Shown: piece by piece, positions 45,890 to 53,833 of the stretch | How the letters are laid out: every line of letters starts with the position of its first letter | Numbering within the stretch: position 1 is the stretch's first letter | NCBI GenBank assembly: GCA_910586435.1 | Contig: CAJUGT010000001.1 | Coordinates: forward strand, 1-64,000 | Length of the DNA: 64,000 bases | Source of the DNA: an uncultured Acetatifactor sp. | GTDB taxonomy: Bacteria; Bacillota; Clostridia; Lachnospirales; Lachnospiraceae | Direction: 5' to 3' | Made by a program: the position numbers and the translations under genes | The notes under the pieces: model-generated | What the model was told of the DNA's origin: nothing | Database searches by the model: none | What the model saw: only the letters and a program-made list of their open reading frames with translations

Positions 45890-45926
45890 AAAAAGAGCCA
45901 TGGTGTATTCCTACAATCCATGGCTC
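45890..45926 (-). terminator. Attenuator terminator upstream of aspS
   Basis: Minus-strand hairpin GAGCCATGG (45926-45918) with CCATGGCTC (45903-45895), 9-bp perfect stem, 14-nt loop, followed by TTTTT (45894-45890). It ends the leader transcript that begins near 46114. Its 3' arm can alternatively pair with an upstream segment (45972-45965), so it looks conditional, not constitutive. Confidence 0.75.
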
Positions 45927-45964
45927 CTGAAATATTTCATCACACTCAATCATATCCATTGACG

Positions 45965-46014
45965 CCACGGCTATGCAAACAACTCAAACAGCGCTTGCAG
46001 CCGTGGTTTCCCAC
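45965..46014 (-). promoter_or_regulatory. Alternative stems of the aspS leader attenuator
   Basis: Segments on the minus strand: GTGG (46014-46011) and CCAC (46006-46003) can form a GAAA-capped hairpin; CCACGGCT (46006-45999, segment 1) can instead pair with AGCCGTGG (45972-45965, segment 2); segment 2 can also pair with the terminator arm CCATGGCT (45903-45896, all pairs, one G-U). So the GTGG/CCAC hairpin competes with 1:2, and 2:4 competes with the terminator. This is the arrangement of a ribosome-controlled attenuator. Confidence 0.55.
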
Positions 46015-46016
46015 TC

Positions 46017-46073
46017 TTACAAGCGCACCTTATCATCGTCCCTGTGGCAATCAATCAATATAATGAACAACAT
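46017..46073 (-). CDS. Candidate aspS leader peptide with three consecutive Asp codons
   Basis: ATG 46073 has AGGGAG 9-10 nt upstream. The 18-residue peptide is 'MLFIILIDCHRDDDKVRL'; three of its four Asp are consecutive (GAC GAT GAT, about 46040-46032), near the end, and the stop codon (TAA 46019-46017) lies beside the first arm of the alternative hairpins. Four of 18 residues are Asp, far above chance. If Asp-tRNA is scarce a ribosome stalling there would leave the GTGG/CCAC hairpin free, block 1:2, release segment 2 to capture the terminator arm and allow aspS transcription. Function is inference. Confidence 0.6.
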   Translation of the reverse strand: MLFIILIDCHRDDDKVRL

Positions 46074-46120
46074 TTCTCTCTTCTCCCTGACAAAATAATC
46101 TTATTATCTTTGTTTTTTGC

Positions 46121-46149
46121 ACTATATCACACATTCCGTACGCTGTCAA
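46121..46149 (-). promoter_or_regulatory. Strong promoter of the aspS leader
   Basis: Minus strand: perfect TTGACA (46149-46144), 17-base spacer, TATAGT (46126-46121). Transcription start near 46114, giving a leader of about 225 nt up to the attenuator terminator. It lies inside an open frame 46051-46257 that has no support as a gene. The rest of the gap to 46310 shows no feature. Confidence 0.85.
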
Positions 46150-46310
46150 TCTTTTTTGTATGTTCTTTTTTGTATATTTGTTCCTGCCAACCAGCAGCCT
46201 GCCCTCTGCCTTTTCATCCATAAGGCAAAATGTGTCCCATGGATGATAACCTGTCAATATTTCCCCCTGACCCGAACGGCCTTAAAGACATGGCTGCGCA
46301 GCATGAGACA

Positions 46311-47267
46311 TCAGCTGTTTATGACATCCTGCCGCTGTATCTCCTCACAAAAATATCTTCCTATATCGGCAATAAACCCTAACACATCCCGCTTCATCGG
46401 TTCCGGGAATGCGGTCAGCACGGGAGCAGTCTCAAAATTCAGCACCCTGTCAAATTGAATCTTCCTAAGCCCCCTGATAAACCCGTCCCATTCGGTGGAA
46501 GACAGATTTTCCCGCGACTTAGCAAAAGTAAAGGGAATCTGGTGCAAGTCAGAAATGCCGTCGTTATCGTGGATATGCAGGACCTTAAGACGGCTGCCAA
46601 GGGTTGTAATAAATCCCTCAAAATCTATCCCCACAATGTTGGCGTGACCCGTATCAAAACAGAACCCCAAAACCTCCGCCCCGTATTTGTCATTAATATA
46701 ATCGATGCGTTCTGCCGCCTTTTTTCCATTGCAGCACGGCCCCTCCACCAGATGCCCGCCTATGCCGTCATAAAGATTTTCTATACATATCGTTATGCCC
46801 ATTTCCTTTGCAAGCGGGGCAATGGAATCTATGAACTTTAACGTTTCCTGCCATTCCAGTTCTTCCGCCCCAAGAAAATGAGCAAGCTTAAAGCCATGGA
46901 TGACAATGTATGGACATTCAAAAAACGCACATACTGCCATGCTCTTGGGGGCTACCTGGTTCCATAGATAATCATTTATCTCCCTGTCACCCCCCGGCAC
47001 ATGAACAGGATACGGCATGTGCATCTGATTTATAGTAATTCCTGCCGCTTCCGCCCCCTGCTTATGGGGCGTGAAAAAAAGCTCAAGCTCCTGAATCGTC
47101 TGAGTAAAAAAGTCATTTTTCTCCGATTGATAAAGAGAAACGTTTGAAAGATACGCATTCAGGCTGAAATCCGCACAGGAAAAACCTGCCCGCTTCAGCA
47201 TGACAAAACCTTCCTCCGGATGATTGTCATTTACCACATTTTTCGTCTGAACTCCTATGCCGATCAT
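46311..47267 (-). CDS. TIM-barrel sugar isomerase/epimerase-like protein
   Basis: 318 residues from ATG 47267, which overlaps the TGA of the upstream gene by 2 bases (ATGA). Fits the xylose isomerase-like/AP-endonuclease-2 fold: 'YIVIHGFK' metal His, 'ITICIENLY.G' Glu, 'GFCFDTGHANI' Asp-x-Gly-His, and 'LHIHDNDGI' metal ligands are in expected positions. Such proteins isomerise or dehydrate sugars. It is the last gene of the glycan cluster and, unlike its neighbours, lacks the Rossmann-like module. The paralogue directly upstream shares the same C-terminal barrel pattern. Confidence 0.85.
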   Translation of the reverse strand: MIGIGVQTKNVVNDNHPEEGFVMLKRAGFSCADFSLNAYLSNVSLYQSEKNDFFTQTIQELELFFTPHKQGAEAAGITINQMHMPYPVHVPGGDREINDYLWNQVAPKSMAVCAFFECPYIVIHGFKLAHFLGAEELEWQETLKFIDSIAPLAKEMGITICIENLYDGIGGHLVEGPCCNGKKAAERIDYINDKYGAEVLGFCFDTGHANIVGIDFEGFITTLGSRLKVLHIHDNDGISDLHQIPFTFAKSRENLSSTEWDGFIRGLRKIQFDRVLNFETAPVLTAFPEPMKRDVLGFIADIGRYFCEEIQRQDVINS

Positions 47268-48574
47268 TGTTCCGATACCTCCCAATACTCCAGCCTGTCG
47301 AAATAGTACGATGGCATGTATTCATCATTAAAGTATTCAATAGGTCCGGCAATACCCATTTCCCGCAGCTGCTGTTCTATCTCCCTGTAATATATATTGC
47401 AGATGAATATTGCGCAGTCCGGAGGAAGCAGCTTTAAACTTTCCGGCGGCTTTATTTCCAGCCCCTCAAACCATTCGCCCCAACGGTCCTTATTGTTATC
47501 ACAGGTAAAAAGCGGCGGAAATTCATCGCCGTAGCACTTCATATAATTACGGCACATATTTCCCGCTCCGAAAAGAACACGCTTGTCATATTTCTTCAAG
47601 ACATTTTTCATGGATATCTGCCATTTGATAAATTCCGCCACATCCCAGGCAAACCGTATAAGCTGCGGACGGAGAAACTGGGAAAACGCTGAAGCCGTCG
47701 TACTGAAATCCATAATAAGCAGACCATCAAAGCCGATTTCACGCAGACCACGGATAAATCCCAGCCAATCCGTCGCTGACTGCCCACGATTCACACAGGT
47801 AAACGGCAGCATCGCCGTTTCATAATGTCCGTCACAATCACGCAGTATCACTGCCTTGATGCGATTTCCCAGCACCGACGCAAACTCCCGCATATCCTGC
47901 CCGCAGAGACTGCATATCCCTGCATCCATGCAGAAGCCGAAACACTCTCTGCCTGCCTCGGCATTTAAGCGGTCAATCCATGCGGCGGCTTCCTCGGCTT
48001 CCGTGCAGTTCCCCCTCACCAGACGCCCATGCAGTTCCCTGCACTGATTTTGCAAAAGGATCATGACATTGTTCTCCAAAGCTGTGCCAGCAAGGGAAAG
48101 ATAATACTCCCTGCTTGCTTTCCATTCTTCTCCCCGTCCTATTTCTGCGAATAACGGATTGACAATCAGGTATCCGCAACCAATTTCCGAACACATATGG
48201 ATGCTCTCCTCTGCCAGCCGCGCCAGCACGCTTTTTAAATCTCCCCTTTTGGTATTTCTGCGCAGAAATGGCGCACGGGTTATGGGCGTGAGCAGATGCT
48301 CCTTTTTACACTGTTCCAGCAACGGTTTCAAGTTGTTATACAGTTCTTCTGGATGTTCTGATACTTTCGCCCGGTTCCTATGTTTTGATTCTTCCCGGTT
48401 CTTTTGGGGCAAATTCTGACATATACCCAAAAATTCCAATTCATGATCCGAACAGCACATGGCGGCATCCACCAGAATGCCTTCAAATCCGGCTGACGCA
48501 ATATCGATGATTCCCTTTTGAGGACGCTCTAAAGCTGCAAGCCCCGACGGAGCGCATAGTATGTTCATGCTCAT
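47264..48574 (-). CDS. TIM-barrel protein fused to a C-terminal Rossmann-like module
   Basis: 436 residues from ATG 48574 (AGGAGAGG upstream). Residues 1-310 repeat the TIM-barrel pattern of the next gene but with degenerate metal sites ('MILLQNQC' instead of 'CIENLY', 'GFCMDAGICSL' instead of 'FDTGHANI'), so catalysis may be lost. Residues 333-436 carry the module found all over this cluster: 'VLFGAGNMCRNYMK', 'CDNN..RWG', then a 'CAIFICN' strand and 'QQLREMGI'. Possibly it binds a sugar nucleotide or steers its paralogue. Overlaps the following TIM-barrel gene by 4 bases. Confidence 0.8.
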   Translation of the reverse strand: MSMNILCAPSGLAALERPQKGIIDIASAGFEGILVDAAMCCSDHELEFLGICQNLPQKNREESKHRNRAKVSEHPEELYNNLKPLLEQCKKEHLLTPITRAPFLRRNTKRGDLKSVLARLAEESIHMCSEIGCGYLIVNPLFAEIGRGEEWKASREYYLSLAGTALENNVMILLQNQCRELHGRLVRGNCTEAEEAAAWIDRLNAEAGRECFGFCMDAGICSLCGQDMREFASVLGNRIKAVILRDCDGHYETAMLPFTCVNRGQSATDWLGFIRGLREIGFDGLLIMDFSTTASAFSQFLRPQLIRFAWDVAEFIKWQISMKNVLKKYDKRVLFGAGNMCRNYMKCYGDEFPPLFTCDNNKDRWGEWFEGLEIKPPESLKLLPPDCAIFICNIYYREIEQQLREMGIAGPIEYFNDEYMPSYYFDRLEYWEVSEQ

Positions 48575-48604
48575 ACCCCCTCTCCTGAAATCCAAACCCA
48601 AACA

Positions 48605-49807
48605 TTACCTGATAATAAATTTGTCATAATGCTCACGGTAATACTCCTTCATCCTCCCTTTCTGATGCCCGAATGCCAGATGCCCTGCCAGTACATTATA
48701 AAGTTCATAGATTACCATGTCTTTGTCAGCATTGTCCTGACAAATGCAGGCTTCATCACGTCCCATGCCGTCTTCCCCCGGAGTCTCCGGCCACTTTCCC
48801 ATCATCATCCACCGCTTTCGTGAATACATAATGCAGCCTATATTATAATAGGAATCCAAAATATCATAGCCTTCATATCCAAGGAAACGTTCCGCCATCT
48901 CGTCAAAGTTCTCCATGGTATCCCAAAGAAATTCTGCTGCGTCTTTCGCATGGTATGCCGCACTGAACCGCGTTATGTATGCTCTGCCAAAACATTCTTC
49001 ATATTCTGCCAACATGCCAATGTGCTTGAGATAAGCCATATACCCACAACAGTTCAACGGTACTGTCGGAACGACAAACCCTATCCGGTATTCCCCTTCA
49101 CACTCAATCTTGTGATACCCCTCAATCATCCGCTCAAAGAACCATCGCCCAATAAAAATGTCCTCGTCCATTTTAATAATATATTCCGCCTCAGGATGAA
49201 AATCGATCACAAGATTTTGAATATAACATACCTGATTTACTTCCGTCCAAAGATAAGACCACCCATTCCTCTCGGCTATCGCTTCCAATAAGTCATCCTG
49301 TTTTCCAGACGTCACCAGACAATAATCCACCCTTTCATCTTGAAACGCCTCTATCCTTCCCAGTGTGCCGTTCCATAATGCCTCATCATACCCTGCCAAT
49401 ATATAGCATAGATATTTCTTCCTTTTCCTCCTGTCCGTAAAATGATATGGGATATGGCAGCGACATGAGACAAACGTTTCCCCAAGACAACGCAGATTAT
49501 GGACGTCCGTTACTCCATATGCCGCAAGCTGTTTCCTTACTCCCTCCGCACAGCCCATGGAAAGCACTACTGTAAAAGAATTTTTTTCCAGATTTTTCAG
49601 CACATCCGGCTCCAATACCTGCACCCCTTCGTATTCCCTGCAAAAAGTAAACTTAAAATTATCCACAATAAAAAGCACCCTATCCCTGCCGCCTCTGACA
49701 TCAAACCATTGAAGTATATTTCTTGTATAATCCCCCACTCCCCATAGCACTATATTTTTTTCCAGTTTCTTCTGTTGATACAACTCTTCCAAGCTATCTG
49801 TAATCAT
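48605..49807 (-). CDS. Glycosyltransferase-like protein with N-terminal Rossmann-like module
   Basis: 400 residues from ATG 49807 (GAGGAGAAGGG upstream; the 53 residues in front have no site and lie in the upstream gene's end). Residues 18-120 hold the cluster module ('IVLWGVGDYTRNIL', 'FIVDNFKF'). The rest contains an acidic 'IIKMDEDIF' (D-x-D-like metal site) and an 'LCYILAGYDE' start typical of family 2-like/GT-A transferases, with the sugar acceptor unknown. It follows the 810-residue fusion gene with a 20-base gap. Confidence 0.75.
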   Translation of the reverse strand: MITDSLEELYQQKKLEKNIVLWGVGDYTRNILQWFDVRGGRDRVLFIVDNFKFTFCREYEGVQVLEPDVLKNLEKNSFTVVLSMGCAEGVRKQLAAYGVTDVHNLRCLGETFVSCRCHIPYHFTDRRKRKKYLCYILAGYDEALWNGTLGRIEAFQDERVDYCLVTSGKQDDLLEAIAERNGWSYLWTEVNQVCYIQNLVIDFHPEAEYIIKMDEDIFIGRWFFERMIEGYHKIECEGEYRIGFVVPTVPLNCCGYMAYLKHIGMLAEYEECFGRAYITRFSAAYHAKDAAEFLWDTMENFDEMAERFLGYEGYDILDSYYNIGCIMYSRKRWMMMGKWPETPGEDGMGRDEACICQDNADKDMVIYELYNVLAGHLAFGHQKGRMKEYYREHYDKFIIR

Positions 49808-49827
49808 TCCCTTCTCCTCTTCGTAAT

Positions 49828-52260
49828 TTAGCTCCGCAACTTGCCTCCCAAGCCCCCTGAATCTGGGAGAATTTCCTTCAGCTGCGTTGTGCTGATCCCT
49901 TCTGTATATGGGAAAAATACCAGATCCGCACCATGTCTTTGCAGGAAGTCTCTCTTCGCCATCCATTTCGGATCATCCGCATAATCACTGCCCGAAAACT
50001 GCGCATCAAACCTATATCTGCGATATGCCTCATCCGTATCTCCCTGATAAAGCGGAATCTCCACCGCCTCATCCACATATCGGCAGGCGCGCACAATTGC
50101 AATCCGTTCCTCAAAGGGGATTTTCGGATTTGACTTTTTGTGCCGGATCACCCCCTCATCCGTCACCACGCCCACAATCAGGTAATTGCACTGCTCCTTT
50201 GCCCGTCTGAGCAGGTTGAGATGCCCAATATGGAAAAGGTCAAAGACTCCAGCCACATAGCCCACGTTATATTTTCTGCCCCCCTGTATGGGCGGCTCTG
50301 CGGCCCAATCCTGCGCCCTTCTGGCCGGAACCCCTGTCCGCTCCCCTTCGACCGACACCAGTTCACGGTAAAACCTTCCCGGCTCATACACGCTGAAATT
50401 GGGTATCCCCATTCTGCGCAGCTGTTTTATCACCGGCATATAATTCCCAACGCAGACAATCACCTTGTACTCCACAGGATTCATCCCCTCCAATGCAGTG
50501 GGCGAAAGCACCGGCAGGCCGTCCACCACTGTCCCTTGGCGGCTCTTGTCATTATCCAGATACCCGCTCACAGGATAGATGCCATCGTAGTTCTTCCGGA
50601 ACCGTTTCGCGTATCTTCCGGAACCGAACAGATACAGCCTGCGCCCTATTGTATGATGAAAAATATCTTTAAAAATCATGGGATATTCCTCTTCGGAATA
50701 ATTCATCCGCCTGCGGTTTTCCAGGATAATGCCAGCATCCCGCCTGCCTTCCTTAAAATAATCCGAAAGCCCGTCATCATCCCGCAGGATATTGAGAAAT
50801 CTGCTGATAAATTTTTGAAATAAATCCATATGTTTCATCAGCCCGTACCGCTCAAAAAGCATCCTTCTGGGAAGAATCATGTCAAGCTGATCATTAAATT
50901 TGTAAATGAATTCAATAGTTCGCACCAAAATGGCCTTTGCGGGAACATTTTCCAGAAACAGCTCCTGATCATAGAAAACAAAATCCTGCTCCAGATAAAA
51001 GCAGTTCAGCGAAACCAAATCCAGGTATCCTCTTTTTAAAACTGTCCCCAGTTCCTCCCTCTCTTCCGGCGTTCCATGGGAAATCTTTACCCACTTTTCC
51101 CTGTCAGGATCATCCGCCTTCCGCTTCTCCCATCCCGGCTCGAACCGCTCCCAGTCTAGCCCGTCCACATCTACATGCTCCGAAGAATGCTGGATAATAT
51201 TCCAAAAACGATCCAGCTGACTTAGAAACGCCGCCTTATCGCTTTTCAACAGCTCCCTGAAATAATCGTTTGCAGGAATCCCGTCTACATAAGGCATCAC
51301 AAGGGCGCCTTCCTGAGTGTCCCCCTTGAGTTCCGCCCCTATCATCCTGACCCCATGGACAGACAGATAGAGATTGTTATCATAAAGCTTCCGTAATTTT
51401 CCCCTGCCTTCCTGGTATAGCGCATGCTTTTCAACAACTCCATCCCCCCGTAAAATGGTGGCCATGGCATTTTCAGTCCCCCTCTCCCCGGAAAGTGTCA
51501 CCTGGTTGACATGGGAAAAAGAACTGCCCTCCAGCAGGCACTCGATGAAAAAGCCATTTGCCATACCGTGCAGCAGGCCGTTTGCCATTAACGACGGATA
51601 CAGCTCTTCCTCACACATGAATACAGTATTGGGATTGTTATATTCGGGAAAAATCCGAATGTCCAGCGCCTCATTAGGCAGATAATCTTCCGCCAGAAGC
51701 AGCTGCGGATTGGAAATCTGTGGGAACACGGAGAAAAAACGCCGCCGCCAAAATCCCGCTTCCTCCAATATTCCGACAAGTTCCGCTTTTGCGTAAGCCC
51801 TGCCTACCATCTCTTCACGTTCCCAAGGAAGCAGATGTCTGTAATCCTCTATACTGTCATAAACTTTCCCACTGAAAGCGTCCTGATCCCCACAGAAATA
51901 CCGGAGTCCCAAACGATTATCAGCTGCCAGCAACAGTCTCCCGTTCGGCTTCAGCAGCTCTCGGATATGTGTTAATACATTCACTGGATTCTTGGCATAT
52001 TCAATCACATCAACCGCAATGATGATATCATAAGCTTCACTGTCCGCATCACCGCATATAGAAGCACAATGATTCACACCGCCGTCCAACTTCTCAAGCC
52101 GAAGCCGCTTTACATATCCTCCATTCTCTTCCAATGCCTCCGCTATCAGCCGACTGTTTCCAAGCCCGCTTACAACACACGCCACTCTGCTTTCCTGTGC
52201 TATTTCATACCATTTCACAATAGCCCCCGGCAGCTTTCTCCGCCTCTCTTCCGCTGTCAT
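49828..52260 (-). CDS. Fusion: methyltransferase, Rossmann-like module, cytidylyltransferase
   Basis: 810 residues. Residues about 1-180 are a SAM-dependent methyltransferase ('VVSGLGNS' and 'DIIIAVDVIEYAKNP...LKPNGRLLLA'); residues 200-530 are a divergent region with kinase-like fragments, unassigned; 540-630 are the cluster Rossmann-like module ('LYLFGSGRYAKRFRKNY', 'YLDNDKS'); 664-800 are a TagD-type nucleotidyltransferase with 'GVFDLFHIGHLN' (H-I-G-H) and 'EGISTTQLK'. The last domain normally makes CDP-glycerol or a similar CDP-alcohol. So the protein may make and modify a phospho-alcohol substituent. Start overlaps the upstream GT stop by 4 bases. Confidence 0.82.
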   Translation of the reverse strand: MTAEERRRKLPGAIVKWYEIAQESRVACVVSGLGNSRLIAEALEENGGYVKRLRLEKLDGGVNHCASICGDADSEAYDIIIAVDVIEYAKNPVNVLTHIRELLKPNGRLLLAADNRLGLRYFCGDQDAFSGKVYDSIEDYRHLLPWEREEMVGRAYAKAELVGILEEAGFWRRRFFSVFPQISNPQLLLAEDYLPNEALDIRIFPEYNNPNTVFMCEEELYPSLMANGLLHGMANGFFIECLLEGSSFSHVNQVTLSGERGTENAMATILRGDGVVEKHALYQEGRGKLRKLYDNNLYLSVHGVRMIGAELKGDTQEGALVMPYVDGIPANDYFRELLKSDKAAFLSQLDRFWNIIQHSSEHVDVDGLDWERFEPGWEKRKADDPDREKWVKISHGTPEEREELGTVLKRGYLDLVSLNCFYLEQDFVFYDQELFLENVPAKAILVRTIEFIYKFNDQLDMILPRRMLFERYGLMKHMDLFQKFISRFLNILRDDDGLSDYFKEGRRDAGIILENRRRMNYSEEEYPMIFKDIFHHTIGRRLYLFGSGRYAKRFRKNYDGIYPVSGYLDNDKSRQGTVVDGLPVLSPTALEGMNPVEYKVIVCVGNYMPVIKQLRRMGIPNFSVYEPGRFYRELVSVEGERTGVPARRAQDWAAEPPIQGGRKYNVGYVAGVFDLFHIGHLNLLRRAKEQCNYLIVGVVTDEGVIRHKKSNPKIPFEERIAIVRACRYVDEAVEIPLYQGDTDEAYRRYRFDAQFSGSDYADDPKWMAKRDFLQRHGADLVFFPYTEGISTTQLKEILPDSGGLGGKLRS

Positions 52261-53639
52261 CCCATACTTCCCTCACTTTTGCATAATATCACGCTTGTAT
52301 TTTCAAAAGCGTCCAGAGGCAGCTGATACACCGAAATATTCTCCATCCCGATTCCCCCCTCTGCCAGCTGTTTCACGATACTATCTGGACATACCCTGTT
52401 CGCCACCAGATAATGCGCTTGCGGGTACCGCCGCATCGCCTCCACCGGCGGCAGGATTCTATTACCATGGAAATCCGCATCCCACTTCCCCGAATCATTG
52501 TCACAGACCGCTTCAATATTGTCCAAATGATTCATCCGAAGAAGGCACAACGCAAATTCCGCCGCTTTTCCTGTACAGAACAGAACAATCTGCTGTTTTT
52601 CCGCCATCTTCCGAACAAAATTTCCATAAAGATCATAGTCAGCCTGCGCCCTGATACCGATATAAGCTTCATAAACTTCCGGTTGTTCTGTGAATAAACG
52701 CATCTCCACCCACTGTTCTGGCAGCATTTCTTCCTGCCGTAGAAATCCCTGCTTTCGATCCAGCAGAATTATTTCCCGAAATTCGTCCAGCGCAGACAAA
52801 GCTACTCTGTCCGGCCTACTGTGTGCCCTAAATGTCCTGTATGGAGCAAGCGCCATCCTCACTGCCTCCCTAGCCATAAACGCCCGCCTTGCCCTGTCCA
52901 TCAGACCATATTCCTCCATCCTTCCCCGCAGATACCTATACTCCGCCAGATTATACCGGACAAAGTTTGGATTATATGTAGACGCAGCAGCATTGTCCCT
53001 CCTGTATCGATAAAAATAATTCTTTAAGAACATCCCCCGTCCCAAGTTCATATCGGTAAGATAACGAAAACCACAGTCTTGAAATGCGGCTCCTGGGCTT
53101 TCATTCAGCCTGACATGATACTTTCTCAGAAAAGACAATTTATAGATACCGTTCCATATGTACACATCTGGGGACAATTTCTTTTCCAGAAAATACTTGG
53201 CTGAAATGATTTTCTCCTCATCCCCCAGAGAATGCTCCAGAAGATAACGCTCCCCCTCATAAGGTGTCACCATAGCATAAAAACCAGCCTTCACATAGTC
53301 AAGAGCGTACTCGTCTACAGCTTTATACAGTACCTCATACATATCGCAGGCAATGAAGTCATCCGTTTCCACGATTCCCAAATAATCACCCTTGGCCAAA
53401 TCCATCCCTAAATTGATCTGATACCCATAACTCTTCTTATCAGACCGGATGAATCGAATGCGGCTGTCCTCTGCGGCATATTTTTCAATAATTTCGCTGG
53501 TTCCGTCTGTGGAGCCTGCGTCAATGCACAAAATTTCAATATCCGCCAGAGTCTGCGCCAGCACGCTCTCAATGCATTCCCGAATATAAGCCGCCACATT
53601 GAGAGACGGCAGAATAACTGATATTTTGGGCATGTCCAT
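52257..53639 (-). CDS. Family 2 glycosyltransferase with C-terminal Rossmann-like module
   Basis: 460 residues. GT2/GT-A N-terminal domain: 'ISVILPSLNVAAYIRECIESVLAQTL', 'IDAGSTDGT' and 'GIVETDDF' (metal DxD-like), then 'QDCGF.Y' near 190. Residues 349-460 carry the cluster module ('IVLFCTGKAAEF', 'VCDNDSGKW', 'HYLVANR'), ending '.VYQLPLDAFENT'. Almost the same architecture as the gene at 53833; the two are clear paralogues. Acts presumably on an undecaprenyl-linked glycan at the membrane. Confidence 0.88.
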   Translation of the reverse strand: MDMPKISVILPSLNVAAYIRECIESVLAQTLADIEILCIDAGSTDGTSEIIEKYAAEDSRIRFIRSDKKSYGYQINLGMDLAKGDYLGIVETDDFIACDMYEVLYKAVDEYALDYVKAGFYAMVTPYEGERYLLEHSLGDEEKIISAKYFLEKKLSPDVYIWNGIYKLSFLRKYHVRLNESPGAAFQDCGFRYLTDMNLGRGMFLKNYFYRYRRDNAAASTYNPNFVRYNLAEYRYLRGRMEEYGLMDRARRAFMAREAVRMALAPYRTFRAHSRPDRVALSALDEFREIILLDRKQGFLRQEEMLPEQWVEMRLFTEQPEVYEAYIGIRAQADYDLYGNFVRKMAEKQQIVLFCTGKAAEFALCLLRMNHLDNIEAVCDNDSGKWDADFHGNRILPPVEAMRRYPQAHYLVANRVCPDSIVKQLAEGGIGMENISVYQLPLDAFENTSVILCKSEGSMG

Positions 53640-53737
53640 CCTCCTCTTAATCCATCCATGTCATTGCAGCAATCCAAGTATGGCATGCTGACAAAATCTC
53701 CTTCAAGTCATCCAAGCTGTCCGCCACATGTATGGTC

Positions 53738-53833
53738 TTATTTCATGTTCTTCTCATTAGACACCCTAATCACCATATTTGTACAATCCATGGGAATATC
53801 CGTCCCCCTAAACAGCCTTTTTCCTGTTGCCAT
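53738..53833 (-). pseudogene. Small ORF that matches a glycosyltransferase C-terminus
   Basis: 31 residues, ATG 53833 overlapping the stop of the neighbouring GT gene (TAATG). The peptide contains 'DIPMDCTNMVIRVSNE', aligning with that GT's last residues ('TFPLDCTNMTMRFAEEL') and more distantly with the GT at 52257. This is either a decayed C-terminal remnant from duplication/deletion of a third paralogue, or a chance-retained stub. It lies in the 193-base gap between the two paralogues, which otherwise shows no feature. Confidence 0.5.

Noticed and set aside
45880..46114. T-box leader for aspS
   Set aside because: The GGGTGG-ACC consensus that is clear in the pheST leader is missing; the GTGGGAAACCAC segment is a simple hairpin.
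46051..46257. 68-codon minus-strand ORF upstream of aspS
   Set aside because: It contains the TTGACA/TATAGT promoter and has no ribosome site or family match.
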